Assembly: GCF_037027445.1 (NCBI RefSeq)
Contig: NZ_JBANDL010000002.1
Coordinates: 5,030,001-5,094,000 of the forward strand
DNA length: 64,000 nt
Direction of reading: 5' to 3'
Source: Lysobacter firmicutimachus
GTDB taxonomy: Bacteria > Pseudomonadota > Gammaproteobacteria > Xanthomonadales > Xanthomonadaceae
Of this stretch, positions 1 through 9,039 are shown piece by piece. Within the stretch, counting starts at the first letter, position 1, and every line of letters begins with the position of its first letter. Position numbers and translations under genes: made by a program. The notes beneath the pieces are model-generated. The model did no database searches and was not told where the DNA came from. It worked only from the letters and a program-made list of their open reading frames with translations.

Positions 1-79
1 CGCGCGCGGTGGCGAGTTCGGACACGACCACCCAGGCATTCAGGGTCCGCGACCAAAGGATGCGAAAAATGCGATTCAT
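1..79 (-). CDS. N-terminus of an autotransporter-type (type V secretion) protein, partial
   Basis: Only the first 26 codons are present; the gene runs off the left edge. They read MNRIFRILWSRTLNAWVVVS and then ELATAR. This matches the extended signal peptide region (ESPR) that precedes the signal sequence of many large autotransporters, trimeric adhesins and two-partner hemagglutinins (family pattern MNKxYRxxWxxxLNxWVxVSELA). The ESPR slows inner-membrane translocation of very large exported proteins. The passenger and translocator domains are outside the window, so the subtype cannot be told. The start at the ATG complementary to 77-79 is chosen because the ESPR motif begins exactly there. 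Confidence 0.75.
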   Translation of the reverse strand, partial: MNRIFRILWSRTLNAWVVVSELATAR

Positions 80-386
80 GATGCCCCCGTGTAGAACTGC
101 TATGCCGATACTTGAAGATCTGAAACCGATCCACTGCCTTCGCTCGCAGCGCGTGCTGCAATCGTCGACCGGCGCGCAGCCGATGCCGGCGACGCGATAC
201 GCAAGACTGGGAAGCGCCGCGGAGACGACGACTCTGCGTCGATCGCTCTTCGGGGCTGTCGATATCCCGCTTCTTCATCGGCAGACTCAACGCTGGGACG
301 ACCAATTACTCCTGCGTTTCGCAAACATCAAGGAGAGGTCGCGTGTCGGGCGTCAAATTTGAAAAGTAGTGCGGTGAGAAAAGGTG

Positions 387-408
387 AATCTAAGAATATT
401 CTTAGATT
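387..408. promoter_or_regulatory. Perfect 22-bp palindrome, candidate operator
   Basis: The half-site AATCTAAGAAT is followed directly by its exact reverse complement, with no spacer. It stands out as an A/T-rich element in GC-rich surroundings and lies about 310 bp upstream of the leftward autotransporter-type gene. A dimeric repressor or activator site is the simplest reading. As RNA it could also fold into a 9-bp stem followed by TTTT, so a weak rightward terminator is an alternative. Confidence 0.4.
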
Positions 409-1030
409 TTCCGGCGGCCGCGACGGGTGCGCGAACCGAACGGGAGCGCGCGGACGGCCTTCTCACGACGACTGTCGGCGGCACGCGAACCACGCATCGC
501 GCAGGGCTTTCGCCCTCGTTCGGGATGCGCCGGCGACGTCCGATGCGATGCGCTCACTCGAGTCGGGATGGGCTCTCGCGCATTCGATTCGCGAGCGCGG
601 CCGTTCGACATTCGCGCCACAGGAAGTGCGCGCGTTCGTCGCCGCGCCTCTCTCGCGCAGCGCGATCGGCGCCGTCGTCGCGGGCCGCTTCGCGCGCGGC
701 CGGAAACGGTTCGGTCGATGGCGCCGGAATGCTCCGTACGCGAAGTCGCGATCGACGCGCGCGAGGTCGGACGGATCGAACTCGAAGCGCGACGTTCTGC
801 CGCAGCCATCGGACGACCGCAACCGCGCCGCCGTTGCATTCGCCCGCGCATCGCCGCTCGCGGCGGGAAATGCGCGCGGTGCTCGCGAAGCGACTACGCC
901 GTCGCGCGTTTTCGCCGCTGCATCCGCATGGCCGGCAGAGGCCACGACGACAACGGCTTCGAGCGCGCGCGAGGCGATAGCAGCGATACGACCGGGAGTG
1001 CTCGGGATCGCGCAAGAACATCGCCAAAGA

Positions 1031-1053
1031 AAAAGGAGGCGCGAGGCCTCCTT
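1031..1053 (-). terminator. Intrinsic terminator downstream of the phosphatase gene
   Basis: Read on the minus strand, an 8-bp stem (AAGGAGGC / GCCTCCTT) with a 5-base loop is followed by TTTTTCTTT. It lies about 165 bp past the stop of the leftward phosphatase gene, the only nearby gene it could terminate. Confidence 0.6.
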
Positions 1054-1163
1054 GCAAAACCGGCTTGCGCCGGCAGATGTCGAGTTGTGGCACGGCCCCG
1101 GCTGGCACCGGGATGGGTGCAGCCTAGCGCCGACCTCAAGTTAACGCAATACCTGAAGAAACA

Positions 1164-1192
1164 AGATTTAAGTGTTTGATTTATATAAATCT
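1164..1192. repeat. A/T-rich inverted repeat
   Basis: AGATTTA at 1164-1170 pairs with TAAATCT at 1186-1192, and a perfect 14-bp palindrome GATTTATATAAATC lies at 1178-1191. It sits 27 bp beyond the stop of the phosphatase gene. The local composition is far below that of the flanks. No gene starts close enough on the plus strand for a clear promoter role. Confidence 0.35.
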
Positions 1193-1218
1193 ATTGTCGC
1201 TTTTCCAGCGGAGATGGC

Positions 1219-2124
1219 TCAGGGCGCCACGTCCAGCGCGGCGCGCTTGGCCGTGCGGCGGGCCTCGCGCGGCTGACCGTAGTCGTTGTTGAAGGTCATC
1301 GCCTCCCACGAACCGTAGCTCGGGTTGGGCAGCATCCACCAGCGTTCGCCGAACCAGTCGTGGTACTGCTGCAGCAAGGCGTCGCGACCTTCCGGCGTGT
1401 TCGCCACGACCTGCACGAAGTCGCCCATCTGGTCGCCGAACTGCATCAGCACGCGGTACTGGCGGCCGGCCAACAGGCGCCGGCAGTTCTTTTCGCTGCC
1501 GTTCTGCTCGCAGCCCTCGACCACCGTGCCCAGGCCAAGGAACACCTGATCGTCGGCGACCGGCAGGCCGGCGCTGCGCAGGTTGGCCAGGGTCGCGTCC
1601 TTCAGGTGCACGGCACGGTTGGACAGGTACAGAATCGTCACGCCCTTGGCCTGCGCGGCCTTGGCGAAATCGACCACGCCCGGCAGCGGCTTGGCCTTCT
1701 TTTCCGCGACCCAGGCGTCCCAGGTCGCTTCGTCGTATTCCTTGCCGTCGCGCACCAGGCGCGCCTGGTACGGCGAGTTGTCGAGCACGGTCTCGTCGAC
1801 GTCCATGACCACCGCCGGCTTCAGGCCCTTGGCCGGATTGCCGCGCTCCTCGGGCACCAGCGCGTCCCAGTTCGGCTGCTTCAGCGCGAGGTCGAGCTTG
1901 TCGGCGGCGGCGCGGTAGATCGTCTCGGTGCTGGCGCGGTACTCGACCGCGCGCTGCATCCACAGCACCGCATTGAGGTTGTCGTCGGCCTGCCCGGCGG
2001 CGGGCTTGGCGGCCGGCGCGGCGACGGATGCGGCCGGCGCCGCGGTCTGGCCCGGCTGGGGCTTGCAGGCGGCCAGCGCCACGGTGGCGGCGAGGACGGC
2101 GATAGGCAGGGCGCGGATGTGCAT
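1219..2124 (-). CDS. HAD-superfamily acid phosphatase / 5'-nucleotidase lipoprotein, e(P4)-like
   Basis: A 301-residue lipoprotein that should dephosphorylate nucleotides or other phosphomonoesters at the cell envelope. The signal peptide ends in the lipobox LAAC (Cys20). The HAD nucleophile motif DVDETVLDNSPY lies near residues 105-115, the second motif (YLSNR) near the middle, and the acidic GDQMGDF motif further on. This order is that of the class B/C-like acid phosphatases (lipoprotein e(P4) family). An upstream in-frame start exists at 2169, but only the start at 2124 gives a proper signal peptide. It is followed by a terminator at 1031-1053. Substrate preference cannot be told from sequence. 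Confidence 0.85.
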   Translation of the reverse strand: MHIRALPIAVLAATVALAACKPQPGQTAAPAASVAAPAAKPAAGQADDNLNAVLWMQRAVEYRASTETIYRAAADKLDLALKQPNWDALVPEERGNPAKGLKPAVVMDVDETVLDNSPYQARLVRDGKEYDEATWDAWVAEKKAKPLPGVVDFAKAAQAKGVTILYLSNRAVHLKDATLANLRSAGLPVADDQVFLGLGTVVEGCEQNGSEKNCRRLLAGRQYRVLMQFGDQMGDFVQVVANTPEGRDALLQQYHDWFGERWWMLPNPSYGSWEAMTFNNDYGQPREARRTAKRAALDVAP

Positions 2125-2197
2125 GCGCGAGAGGTCCCGGGAAACGGCCGAGTTTAGGCCGTGGCGCAAAACCGTGTCGAGCGCGGCCGGCCCCGCG

Positions 2198-2767
2198 TCA
2201 GGGCGATTGCGCGGCGGCGGCGCGGCGCGCGCGCCAGGACGCGCGGCGCAAGGTCAGCGCGACGCCGCGCTCGCGCGCATCGCGGACCACCTCGTCGACC
2301 CAAGGCCGCGACACCAGGTAACTGCTGCCCCGCATCGCCGCTTCGTCGGCGACCACATCGCGGCGCAGGTCGATCCGCGCCTTGCCGCGATACCAATCCA
2401 AGGCGAGGTCGTCGTGACGCTGGCGCGGATCGGCGCAGCCTGCGCGGCCGAGCTGGACCAGCAAGATCGCCTGCGAGCGCGGCCAGTACACCCGCACGGT
2501 GTCGTGGTCCTGATCGGGATGTTCGATCACCCGCCCGATGTGGAACGTGTTGGTGCCGCCCGGGCCGTCAGCGTCGAGCAATTGCTGCAACAGGGCGACC
2601 AGGCAGGGATAGTCCGGGTGGCGGTCGGCAGGCGAACTGCCGAGCTCGGCTTCGGCGGCGGCCGGCAGCGCCCTCGCCAGGCCCAGGGCCAGGACCCAGG
2701 CGCGCAGCGGCGGAGAGAGCCGGCATTGAACGAAGCGATGCGCGCGGCGGCGGCTCATCTTCGGCAT
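2198..2767 (-). CDS. Hypothetical exported protein
   Basis: 189 residues of unrecognised family. The N-terminus is basic (MPKMSRRRAHRF) followed by a hydrophobic Leu/Ala stretch ending near ALPAAAEA, so it is probably exported. The mature part has Trp/Tyr-rich segments (VRVYWPRS, LALDWYRG) and an Arg-rich C-terminus. The second Met (2758) is an equally plausible start. It lies 55 bp after the GNAT gene and 73 bp before the phosphatase gene on the same strand, so co-transcription is possible. No function is inferred. Confidence 0.6.
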   Translation of the reverse strand: MPKMSRRRAHRFVQCRLSPPLRAWVLALGLARALPAAAEAELGSSPADRHPDYPCLVALLQQLLDADGPGGTNTFHIGRVIEHPDQDHDTVRVYWPRSQAILLVQLGRAGCADPRQRHDDLALDWYRGKARIDLRRDVVADEAAMRGSSYLVSRPWVDEVVRDARERGVALTLRRASWRARRAAAAQSP

Positions 2768-2822
2768 GTCCCTATCCCGTCCTTGCGCTTCGTGCAGCGG
2801 CCCGATGCCGCGGCGGTGATGT

Positions 2823-3332
2823 CTAGCCGTTCGCGGCCGCCACCGGCGCGATCTGCAGCGATACCTGCCTGCGCCCCTGCGCGACCCATTGCGTGCCGAC
2901 CTCGGCGAAACCGTAGCGGGCGTGGAAGCGGCTGGACGCCTGGTTGAACGGCACGATGTAGAACTCGCAGGCGACGCGCTCGAAGTCGCCCTCGCGGGCG
3001 AAACCGAACAGATCGTCGTAGAGCAATCCGCCGAGTCCGCGCCCGCGATGACTGCCCGCGACCGCGATCCGGTCGACGTAGAGGAACGCCGGATAACGTT
3101 CGCCGAACCACAAGTAGTTGGGGCTGTCGTAGGCGGCGCCCTCGCGCATCGCCAGCAGGAACGCGACCACCTCGTCGCCGTCGCAGACCACCCGGTGATA
3201 GGCCGACGCGCGTTCCAGCTCGAGCAGCCGCGCGGCGTCCATCGGACTCATCAAGTCCTCCGACTCCAGATTGAGGGCGAGGATGGCCGGATGGTCGGCG
3301 CAGGCGGCGTCGCGGACGATGAAAGAAGACAT
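2823..3332 (-). CDS. GNAT-family N-acetyltransferase
   Basis: A 169-residue acyltransferase using acetyl-CoA; the acceptor is unknown. The acetyl-CoA pyrophosphate-binding motif A (SHRGRGLGGLLYDDL) sits near residues 95-110, preceded by the strand LYVDRIAVA. The C-terminal half has the usual YGF near FHARYGFAEVG. The start at 3332 (MSSFIVRD) is preferred over upstream Mets because the GNAT fold begins there with FIVRDA. It is 104 bp downstream of the DUF4272 gene and may be read through from it. Confidence 0.85.
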   Translation of the reverse strand: MSSFIVRDAACADHPAILALNLESEDLMSPMDAARLLELERASAYHRVVCDGDEVVAFLLAMREGAAYDSPNYLWFGERYPAFLYVDRIAVAGSHRGRGLGGLLYDDLFGFAREGDFERVACEFYIVPFNQASSRFHARYGFAEVGTQWVAQGRRQVSLQIAPVAAANG

Positions 3333-3436
3333 GGCGGCCCGATGCATGAAAGCTGGAAGATAACGGATCGGCGGCAAAAATCAGCAGCCACCGGGCGAGC
3401 GGCCGGCTTCTGGCGCCGATCCCTGGTCTGCTGTCC

Positions 3437-4462
3437 CTAGGTGGGCGTACCGACCTCGTCCCAATCCTGCTCGTCGAAGCGCAGCAACCAGTTGAGGGCG
3501 TAGTGGCGCTCGTACACGACGCTGGGGTGCAAGCCGATCGGCGGCTCGCGTTCGTCCAGACGGGCCTGGCGCACCAGCCAGTGGCGACGGTAGATCGCGT
3601 CCAGGGCGTCGAGCAGTTCGGCGGTGGGACGCAACCGGGCCTGGGCGATGCGCGCCTCGTCGGCCTCGGCGATCGCGACCCGGGCGACATCGGCGGCGTC
3701 GCAGGTCGCGGTCGGCTCGGGCAAGGCCTCGCGCAAGCCCAGCGCCCATTGCAGCAGCGCCGCGCTTTCGTAGCGCCAGCCCTGGTCGGCCCAGGCTTCC
3801 TCATCCGGCGCTTGGGCGTCGATGAAGTCGCGCTCGGCCGGGCTCAGCGCGGCGACGCCGGGGCCGAGCTTGGCCGCGATTTCCTGGGTCGACAGCGGCT
3901 GCGAATGCAACGACTCGGCGCGCACCGCGACCGCGCACAGGGCCAGCATCCGCCGCATGCTTTCTTCGCTTCCGCGCAGCCGCACCTCGCCTTCGCCGAG
4001 CACCGGCGGCAGGTGCGCCGGCGGCTGCGCGCCGAGCGCGCGCAAGGCCCGCTCGCTGCGCGCCTTGCGCTCGCGCGCGTCGGCCGGGTACGGCAGCGCC
4101 GCATCGGCCTCCACCGGCGGTTCGCCGCGGCTGACCAGGACGTTGCCGGCGGCATCGCGCACGCTGCCGTCGGGCAGGAAGCAGATCGCGTTGGCGGCCT
4201 GGCCCCAGGCGGTCAGGGCGTCGAAGGCGTCGTCCTCGACCTCGAAGCTGTAGTGGGTCTGGACCCGTTGCAGGTGCCGGATCACCGCGAAGGTGCGCGC
4301 GTCCATGCCCTGTTCGACCGTGCCCAGCACATAGCCGACGAACCCCTGCAGATGCGGCACCAGTTCCGGATCGCTGCGGTCGCGGCGGTTGGCCGGCGCG
4401 CGCGCAAACTCCGGCGCCGGCGGCGCGGCGAGGGTGGAATAGGCGTTGATCAGCAGGGTCAT
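3437..4462 (-). CDS. DUF4272 domain protein
   Basis: 341 residues. The C-terminal third carries the DUF4272 hallmarks: AIYRRHWLVRQARLDE followed by VVYERHYALNWLLRF, plus the earlier WRYESAALLQWALGL segment. The function of DUF4272 is not established. No signal peptide or membrane segment is seen, so it is likely cytoplasmic. The open frame extends to 4648, but the start at 4462 (MTLLINAYST) fits the folded part and leaves a normal spacer to the HNH gene. Confidence 0.75.
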   Translation of the reverse strand: MTLLINAYSTLAAPPAPEFARAPANRRDRSDPELVPHLQGFVGYVLGTVEQGMDARTFAVIRHLQRVQTHYSFEVEDDAFDALTAWGQAANAICFLPDGSVRDAAGNVLVSRGEPPVEADAALPYPADARERKARSERALRALGAQPPAHLPPVLGEGEVRLRGSEESMRRMLALCAVAVRAESLHSQPLSTQEIAAKLGPGVAALSPAERDFIDAQAPDEEAWADQGWRYESAALLQWALGLREALPEPTATCDAADVARVAIAEADEARIAQARLRPTAELLDALDAIYRRHWLVRQARLDEREPPIGLHPSVVYERHYALNWLLRFDEQDWDEVGTPT

Positions 4463-4559
4463 GGCGATCCGCTCGGTGGGTTCGGCAGCGGCCAGCCTAG
4501 CCAATTCAGACGTCAAATGCCTACGAAGACATGTCCGTCCTGCCCAGTCGATCCCCTGC

Positions 4560-5147
4560 TCACACCACCTCCCCCGTACTGTCCTCTGCTCGCCGCAAAA
4601 CCCAAGCAACCGTTGCAGGATTAATCTTCCCTTGCCCCCAATGAACACTGGTTTTCTGCGAGAGTTCTTTCATTGCCTTGCACACCCGGAGCAGCGTCGT
4701 TTCCGGATCGGAAAATCTGGAGAAAGGTTTCTCCCCAAAAATTACTTCGTACTCCTGAAATCCGCGCTGCTGCCAGTAGCCCCCATAGAAAACGGCAGCA
4801 TGCGCACGCAACCAAGTCCACATAAATTCTGGATCAGCCACATTCGGCGCTTCCGAATGACACTGCGCACATAGCAGCACCAGATTACTCGGCTGCTCCC
4901 CGCCCCCCAAAGCACGCGGGACAATATGGCATCGTTGAAGTTTTCGCTTTCCTGTACAGCGCCAACAGCGATTCTTCGCCTCATCCCAATCAACGGACAA
5001 GCCACATTCACTTTGACGGGATGCCCAATAGTCGACAATTTCACAATGAGTAACAGGGGATATTTTCATTTCGTCGGAATCACCCCGTAAGAACAACGCC
5101 AATCCAAGCGACAAAAAATCCCGCTTCGTCGACAAAGACACAGTCAT
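4560..5147 (-). CDS. HNH endonuclease domain protein
   Basis: 195 residues with a zinc-type HNH nuclease core near residues 62-98: CWRC, then LQRCHIVPRALGGG (catalytic His after Cys), then NLVLLCAQCHSEAP. The two CxxC pairs bind structural zinc, and the HIVP and CHSE histidines fit the catalytic site. The C-terminal 90 residues have no recognised domain. No methylase or specificity gene is adjacent, so it is a solitary nuclease. Base composition is clearly more A/T-rich than both neighbours, which suggests recent acquisition. An internal Met at 5069 is an alternative start. Confidence 0.8.
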   Translation of the reverse strand: MTVSLSTKRDFLSLGLALFLRGDSDEMKISPVTHCEIVDYWASRQSECGLSVDWDEAKNRCWRCTGKRKLQRCHIVPRALGGGEQPSNLVLLCAQCHSEAPNVADPEFMWTWLRAHAAVFYGGYWQQRGFQEYEVIFGEKPFSRFSDPETTLLRVCKAMKELSQKTSVHWGQGKINPATVAWVLRRAEDSTGEVV

Positions 5148-5186
5148 CCGGCACAGATGAGTTTAACGTTCAATCTCGATCTGGCC

Positions 5187-7169
5187 TCAGCCCTCTTCCA
5201 ACAGGGCCTTGATCGCCGCGAATCCGGCCATCGAGCGCTCGCGCTTGCGCGCCGCGTCGGCGACCGGGTCGGCGCCGTCGCGCTGCAGTTCTTCCGCCGG
5301 CAACTCGTCGATGAAGCGGCTGGGCTTGAGCCGGATCCGCTCGCCCCAGCGCTGGGTCTCGCGCGAATGCGACAGGTACAGCACTTCCTTGGCGCGGGTG
5401 ATCCCCACGTACATCAGCCGGCGCTCCTCGTCGAGGCGGCCTTCGTCGAGGCTGGCGTCGTGCGGCAGGTTGCCGTCCTCGACGCCGACGATGAACACGA
5501 AGCGGAACTCCAGGCCCTTGGCCGCGTGCAGGCTCATCAGCCGCACCTGGTTGCCGGGCTCGCCCTTGTCGGCGTGCGACAGCAGCGCCAGCTGCGCCGC
5601 CAGTTCGCCGGGGCCGGAGCCGCGGCCGCCGTCGAACCAGCCCGACAGTTCCTCCAGGTTTTCCTTGCGCCGCTGGAAGCTGGCCTCGTCCTTGCACTGC
5701 GCGCGCATCGCCGACAGCAGGCCGCTGCGCTCGGCGAGCACGCCGACCAGTTCGGCCGGGCTGATCTTCTGCGCCTGGTCGCGCAAATAGCGCACGATCT
5801 GGACGAAGCCGTCCAGGGCGGTGCCGGCGCGCGGGGTCAGCTGCTTGATCGCGTGGATCGACTCGGCCATGCGCGACATCGGCAACTGCGCGTTCTGGGC
5901 CATTTCGGCCAGCTTGGCCAGGGTGGTGGCGCCGATCTCGCGCTTGGGCGAGGTCACCGCGCGCAGGAAGGCGGTGTCGTCGTCGGGATTGGCGATCAGG
6001 CGCAGCCAGGACAGCGCGTCCTTGACCTCGCCGCGCTCCAGGAACGCGGTGCCGCCGCTGAGGTGGTAGGGCACGCGCAGCAGCTGCAGCGCTTTTTCCA
6101 GCGCGCGGCTCTGGTGGTTGCCGCGGAACAGGATGCAGAAATCGCTCCACGGCGCCTGGTGCTTCTGTGCCAGGAAGTGGATCTCGGCGGCGACCTTCTC
6201 CGCTTCGTGGGCGCTGTCGCGGCATTCCCAGACCTTGATCCGCTCGCCGTCGGCCTGGTCGCTCCACAGAGTCTTGGGGTGTTCGTGCGGGTTGTTGGCG
6301 ATCAGCGCGTTGGCCGCGCGCAGCACCCGGTTGCTGCAGCGGTAGTTCTGCTCCAGCTTGATGATCTGCAGGCTGGGATAGTCCTTGCCCAGTTCGAGCA
6401 GGTTGTCGGGATTGGCGCCGCGCCAGGCGTAGATGGACTGGTCGTCGTCGCCCACGCAGGTGAACAGGCCCTTCGGTCCGGCCAGGGCCTTGAGCAGGCG
6501 GTACTGAGCGTCGTTGGTGTCCTGGCATTCGTCGACCAACAGGTAGCCGATGCGCTCGCGCCAGGCCAGCTGCAGGTCGGTGTGGCTTTCCAGCAGCTCC
6601 ACCGGCAGCCGGATCAGGTCGTCGAAGTCGACCGCGTTGAAGGTGGTCAGGCGCGACTGGTAGCGCTCGTACAGCACCGCGGCCTCGATCTCGCGCGGGG
6701 TGCGCGAGGCCGCCATCGCCTCGCCCGGCGACAGGCCGGCGTTCTTGGCCCGCGAGATCAGGTTGCGCATGTCCTCGAGCACGTCGGGCTTGGTCCCGGC
6801 CGGCATCAGGTCCTTGACCTGGGCCGCGCTGTCGTCGCTGTCGAACACGCTGAAGCCGCGCCGCAGGCCGGCCTTGGCGTGCTCGATCTGCAGGAACTTC
6901 AGGCCCAGGGCGTGGAAGGTGCAGATGGTCAGGCCGTCGGCGCCGTCGCCGCGGATCCGCTTGGCCACGCGCTCGCGCATTTCCTTGGCCGACTTGTTGG
7001 TGAACGTGATCGCGGCGATGCGCTTGGCCGGCATGCGGCCGCTGGCGATCAGGTGGGCGATCTTCTCGACGATCACGCGGGTCTTGCCGCTGCCCGCGCC
7101 GGCGAGCACGAGCAGGGGGCCGTCGGTGTGCAGGACGGCGGCGCGCTGGGGGGGATTGAGGCCTTGCAT
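5187..7169 (-). CDS. rep: ATP-dependent DNA helicase Rep (UvrD/Rep family)
   Basis: A 660-residue superfamily 1A 3'-5' helicase, close to the 673 residues of E. coli Rep, which clears protein blocks ahead of replication forks. Visible motifs: Q-motif MQGLNPPQRAAV at the start, Walker A AGAGSGKT near residue 25, TFTNKSAKEM (Ia), TICTFHALG (Ib), VDECQDTN (II), GDDDQSIYAWRGA (III), LEQNYRCS (IV), SLHAAKGLEF (V) and VGITRAKE (VI). The start at 7169 puts the Q-motif at the N-terminus as in Rep; longer versions add Arg-rich sequence only. Monocistronic by context. Confidence 0.93.
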   Translation of the reverse strand: MQGLNPPQRAAVLHTDGPLLVLAGAGSGKTRVIVEKIAHLIASGRMPAKRIAAITFTNKSAKEMRERVAKRIRGDGADGLTICTFHALGLKFLQIEHAKAGLRRGFSVFDSDDSAAQVKDLMPAGTKPDVLEDMRNLISRAKNAGLSPGEAMAASRTPREIEAAVLYERYQSRLTTFNAVDFDDLIRLPVELLESHTDLQLAWRERIGYLLVDECQDTNDAQYRLLKALAGPKGLFTCVGDDDQSIYAWRGANPDNLLELGKDYPSLQIIKLEQNYRCSNRVLRAANALIANNPHEHPKTLWSDQADGERIKVWECRDSAHEAEKVAAEIHFLAQKHQAPWSDFCILFRGNHQSRALEKALQLLRVPYHLSGGTAFLERGEVKDALSWLRLIANPDDDTAFLRAVTSPKREIGATTLAKLAEMAQNAQLPMSRMAESIHAIKQLTPRAGTALDGFVQIVRYLRDQAQKISPAELVGVLAERSGLLSAMRAQCKDEASFQRRKENLEELSGWFDGGRGSGPGELAAQLALLSHADKGEPGNQVRLMSLHAAKGLEFRFVFIVGVEDGNLPHDASLDEGRLDEERRLMYVGITRAKEVLYLSHSRETQRWGERIRLKPSRFIDELPAEELQRDGADPVADAARKRERSMAGFAAIKALLEEG

Positions 7170-7404
7170 GCGATCTTCGTCGCCGGCGGGGAGCCGGCCC
7201 GGGCGCGGCAGTTTAGCCGACCGGCCGCGACCGGGCCGAGCGCGCCGGCGGGTACCGGCGAGTAAATGGGCGGCACCCCGTCCGTGCGGGACGAATCCGG
7301 CCGAAATCGCGATCGATGCGATTCCCGTCCGCCCCGGCGCGGCGTATGGTTCGCTGCATGGGGCCCGGCCGCGAAGCCGCCGCCCCCACCGAGGAGGACC
7401 CGGC

Positions 7405-8142
7405 ATGAAACGGCTGCTCACACTCGCAATCGCCCTCGGCGGCGCGTTCGCCGCCCCCGTCCTGGCCGCACCGGACGACGCCTCGGCAGCCGCCGACGCG
7501 GTCGGCGCCGACAGCGACCGCATGCAGCGCGAGCAGTTCGACCTGCGCAGCCGCATGGCCAAGACCCATCCCAACGAGTTGTGGCGCCTGTACGGCAGTC
7601 AGGCCGCCGCGCGCGGCGCCTGGGACGACGCCTTCCGCCATTTCCGCCGAGCGGCGCGCTACGCCGACAAGTATTCGCAGCACCGGCTGAGCCTGATGTA
7701 CTGGTACGGCCTGGGGGCGCCGCAGGACTGCTCGCTGGCCTACGCCTGGGCCGACCTGGCCGCCGAACGCCAGTACCCGCAGTTCGCGATCCTGCGCGAG
7801 AAGATGTGGCAGGCACTGGGAGAGGCCGAGCGCGAACGCGCCCTGCGCGAAGGCGGCGCGCTGTACGACGAATACGGCGACCGCGCCGCCAAGCCGCGCT
7901 TCGAACGCGCGCTGGCGCGGTCCAAGCGCGAGATCACCGGCAGCCGTACCGGCGACGTCGGCCAGCTGCAGGTCATGACCCCCGGCCCGGCCCGCCTGTT
8001 CGAGCCCGGCGCCATCGACCTGACCGCGATGTACCACGACTGGCGCTTCGACAGCGCGCGCTACTGGGCGGCCGAGGACGTGGTCTGGCGCGACGGCAAC
8101 GTCGAGGTCGGCCCGGCGCAGACCGCGCCGCGCACGAACTGA
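7405..8142 (+). CDS. Sel1-like repeat protein, exported
   Basis: 245 residues with a clear signal peptide ([22 protein letters not shown]). At least one Sel1/TPR-like unit is visible: [30 protein letters not shown], a helix pair with the typical YWYG-G-PQD turn. Sel1 repeats mediate protein-protein contacts, and related small proteins are common in Xanthomonadaceae. A strong ribosome site GAGGAGG lies about 10 bases before the ATG. The specific partner is unknown. It stands alone between the divergent rep gene and tdk. Confidence 0.75.
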   Translation: MKRLLTLAIALGGAFAAPVLAAPDDASAAADAVGADSDRMQREQFDLRSRMAKTHPNELWRLYGSQAAARGAWDDAFRHFRRAARYADKYSQHRLSLMYWYGLGAPQDCSLAYAWADLAAERQYPQFAILREKMWQALGEAERERALREGGALYDEYGDRAAKPRFERALARSKREITGSRTGDVGQLQVMTPGPARLFEPGAIDLTAMYHDWRFDSARYWAAEDVVWRDGNVEVGPAQTAPRTN

Positions 8143-8252
8143 ACCCGCCGGGGGCGGCCCCTACACCGCCCCCGGCGGACCGGCCGCTGCGGCGCCCGTC
8201 GCGGGCGCCGTCAAGTCTGTGGCGCGGACCGGGCGCGGCCTACACTGCACGC

Positions 8253-8879
8253 ATGGCCAAGCTCTATTTCTATTATTCGGCGATGAACGCCGGCAAGACC
8301 ACGACGTTGCTGCAGTCGGCGCACAACTACCGCGAACGCGGCATGCGCGTGGCGATCCTCACCCCGCGCCTGGACGACCGCGCCGGGCGCGGCACGGTGG
8401 CCTCGCGCATCGGCCTGCGCGCCGACGGCGTGGCCTTCGATCGCGACCAGGACCTGGAAGCGCTGATCCGTGCCGACATCGCCGCGCGCAGCGCGCTGCA
8501 TTGCGTACTGGTCGACGAGGCCCAGTTCCTGACCAAGGCCCAGGTCTGGCAGCTCAGCGAGGTGGTCGACGCGCTGCGCATTCCGGTGCTGTGCTACGGC
8601 CTGCGCACGGATTTCCGCGGCGAGCTGTTCGAGGGCAGCCAATACCTGCTGGCCTGGGCCGACGAACTCAGCGAGATCAAGACCATCTGCCACTCGGGCA
8701 AGAAGGCGACCATGAACGTGCGCGTCGACGGCAGCGGGCGCGCGGTGCAGGACGGGCCGCAGGTCGAGATCGGCGGCAACGACCGCTACATCTCGGTCTC
8801 GCGCGCCGAGTACAAGAAGGTGATGCGCGGCGAGGGCACGATCGAGCCGCTGCAGCCGCCGCTGCCGTTGTCGAACTGA
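8253..8879 (+). CDS. tdk: Thymidine kinase (type II)
   Basis: A 208-residue cytoplasmic enzyme phosphorylating thymidine to dTMP in the salvage pathway. P-loop SAMNAGKTT lies at residues 9-17, the Walker B/catalytic segment VDEAQF near 85-90, and the thymidine-binding lasso with [16 protein letters not shown] near the C-terminus. Oddity: the family's zinc-binding cysteine pairs are mostly gone. The first pair reads CHSG with a single Cys, and the second reads SRAE with none. The enzyme may therefore lack structural zinc. Otherwise length and motif order are normal. Confidence 0.93.
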   Translation: MAKLYFYYSAMNAGKTTTLLQSAHNYRERGMRVAILTPRLDDRAGRGTVASRIGLRADGVAFDRDQDLEALIRADIAARSALHCVLVDEAQFLTKAQVWQLSEVVDALRIPVLCYGLRTDFRGELFEGSQYLLAWADELSEIKTICHSGKKATMNVRVDGSGRAVQDGPQVEIGGNDRYISVSRAEYKKVMRGEGTIEPLQPPLPLSN

Positions 8880-9039
8880 GGCGCGCGCCGGGCCCCCGGA
8901 CGGGCGGAGGAGGCAAGGCAGAAGCCAATCCGCCCTTCCCCCGTTTTCAAGCGGGGACGACTTGCGGCGGCGGCGGCCTGGCGCGCGTTCGCGAGAATTC
9001 GCTTCCGCTTTCAAGTGGCCCCTAGGAAAATTGGGGGCT

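Larger units (their letters stand above)
80..1218. other. Long spacer without a convincing gene
   Basis: About 1.1 kb separates the autotransporter start from the phosphatase stop. Several frames stay open, but all translate to Arg/Ala-rich, low-complexity peptides with no domain, signal peptide or ribosome site, which is typical of GC-rich noncoding DNA. Structure that can be seen: a perfect 22-bp A/T-rich palindrome at 387-408, a minus-strand intrinsic terminator at 1031-1053, and an A/T-rich patch with a 14-bp palindrome around 1164-1192. The promoter of the leftward autotransporter gene should lie in the A/T-richer part between about 80 and 420. Confidence 0.6.

Noticed and set aside
359..1144. 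Open frames in the left spacer
   Set aside because: Several overlapping frames on both strands are equally long and all Arg/Ala-rich. None has a ribosome site, domain or signal peptide.
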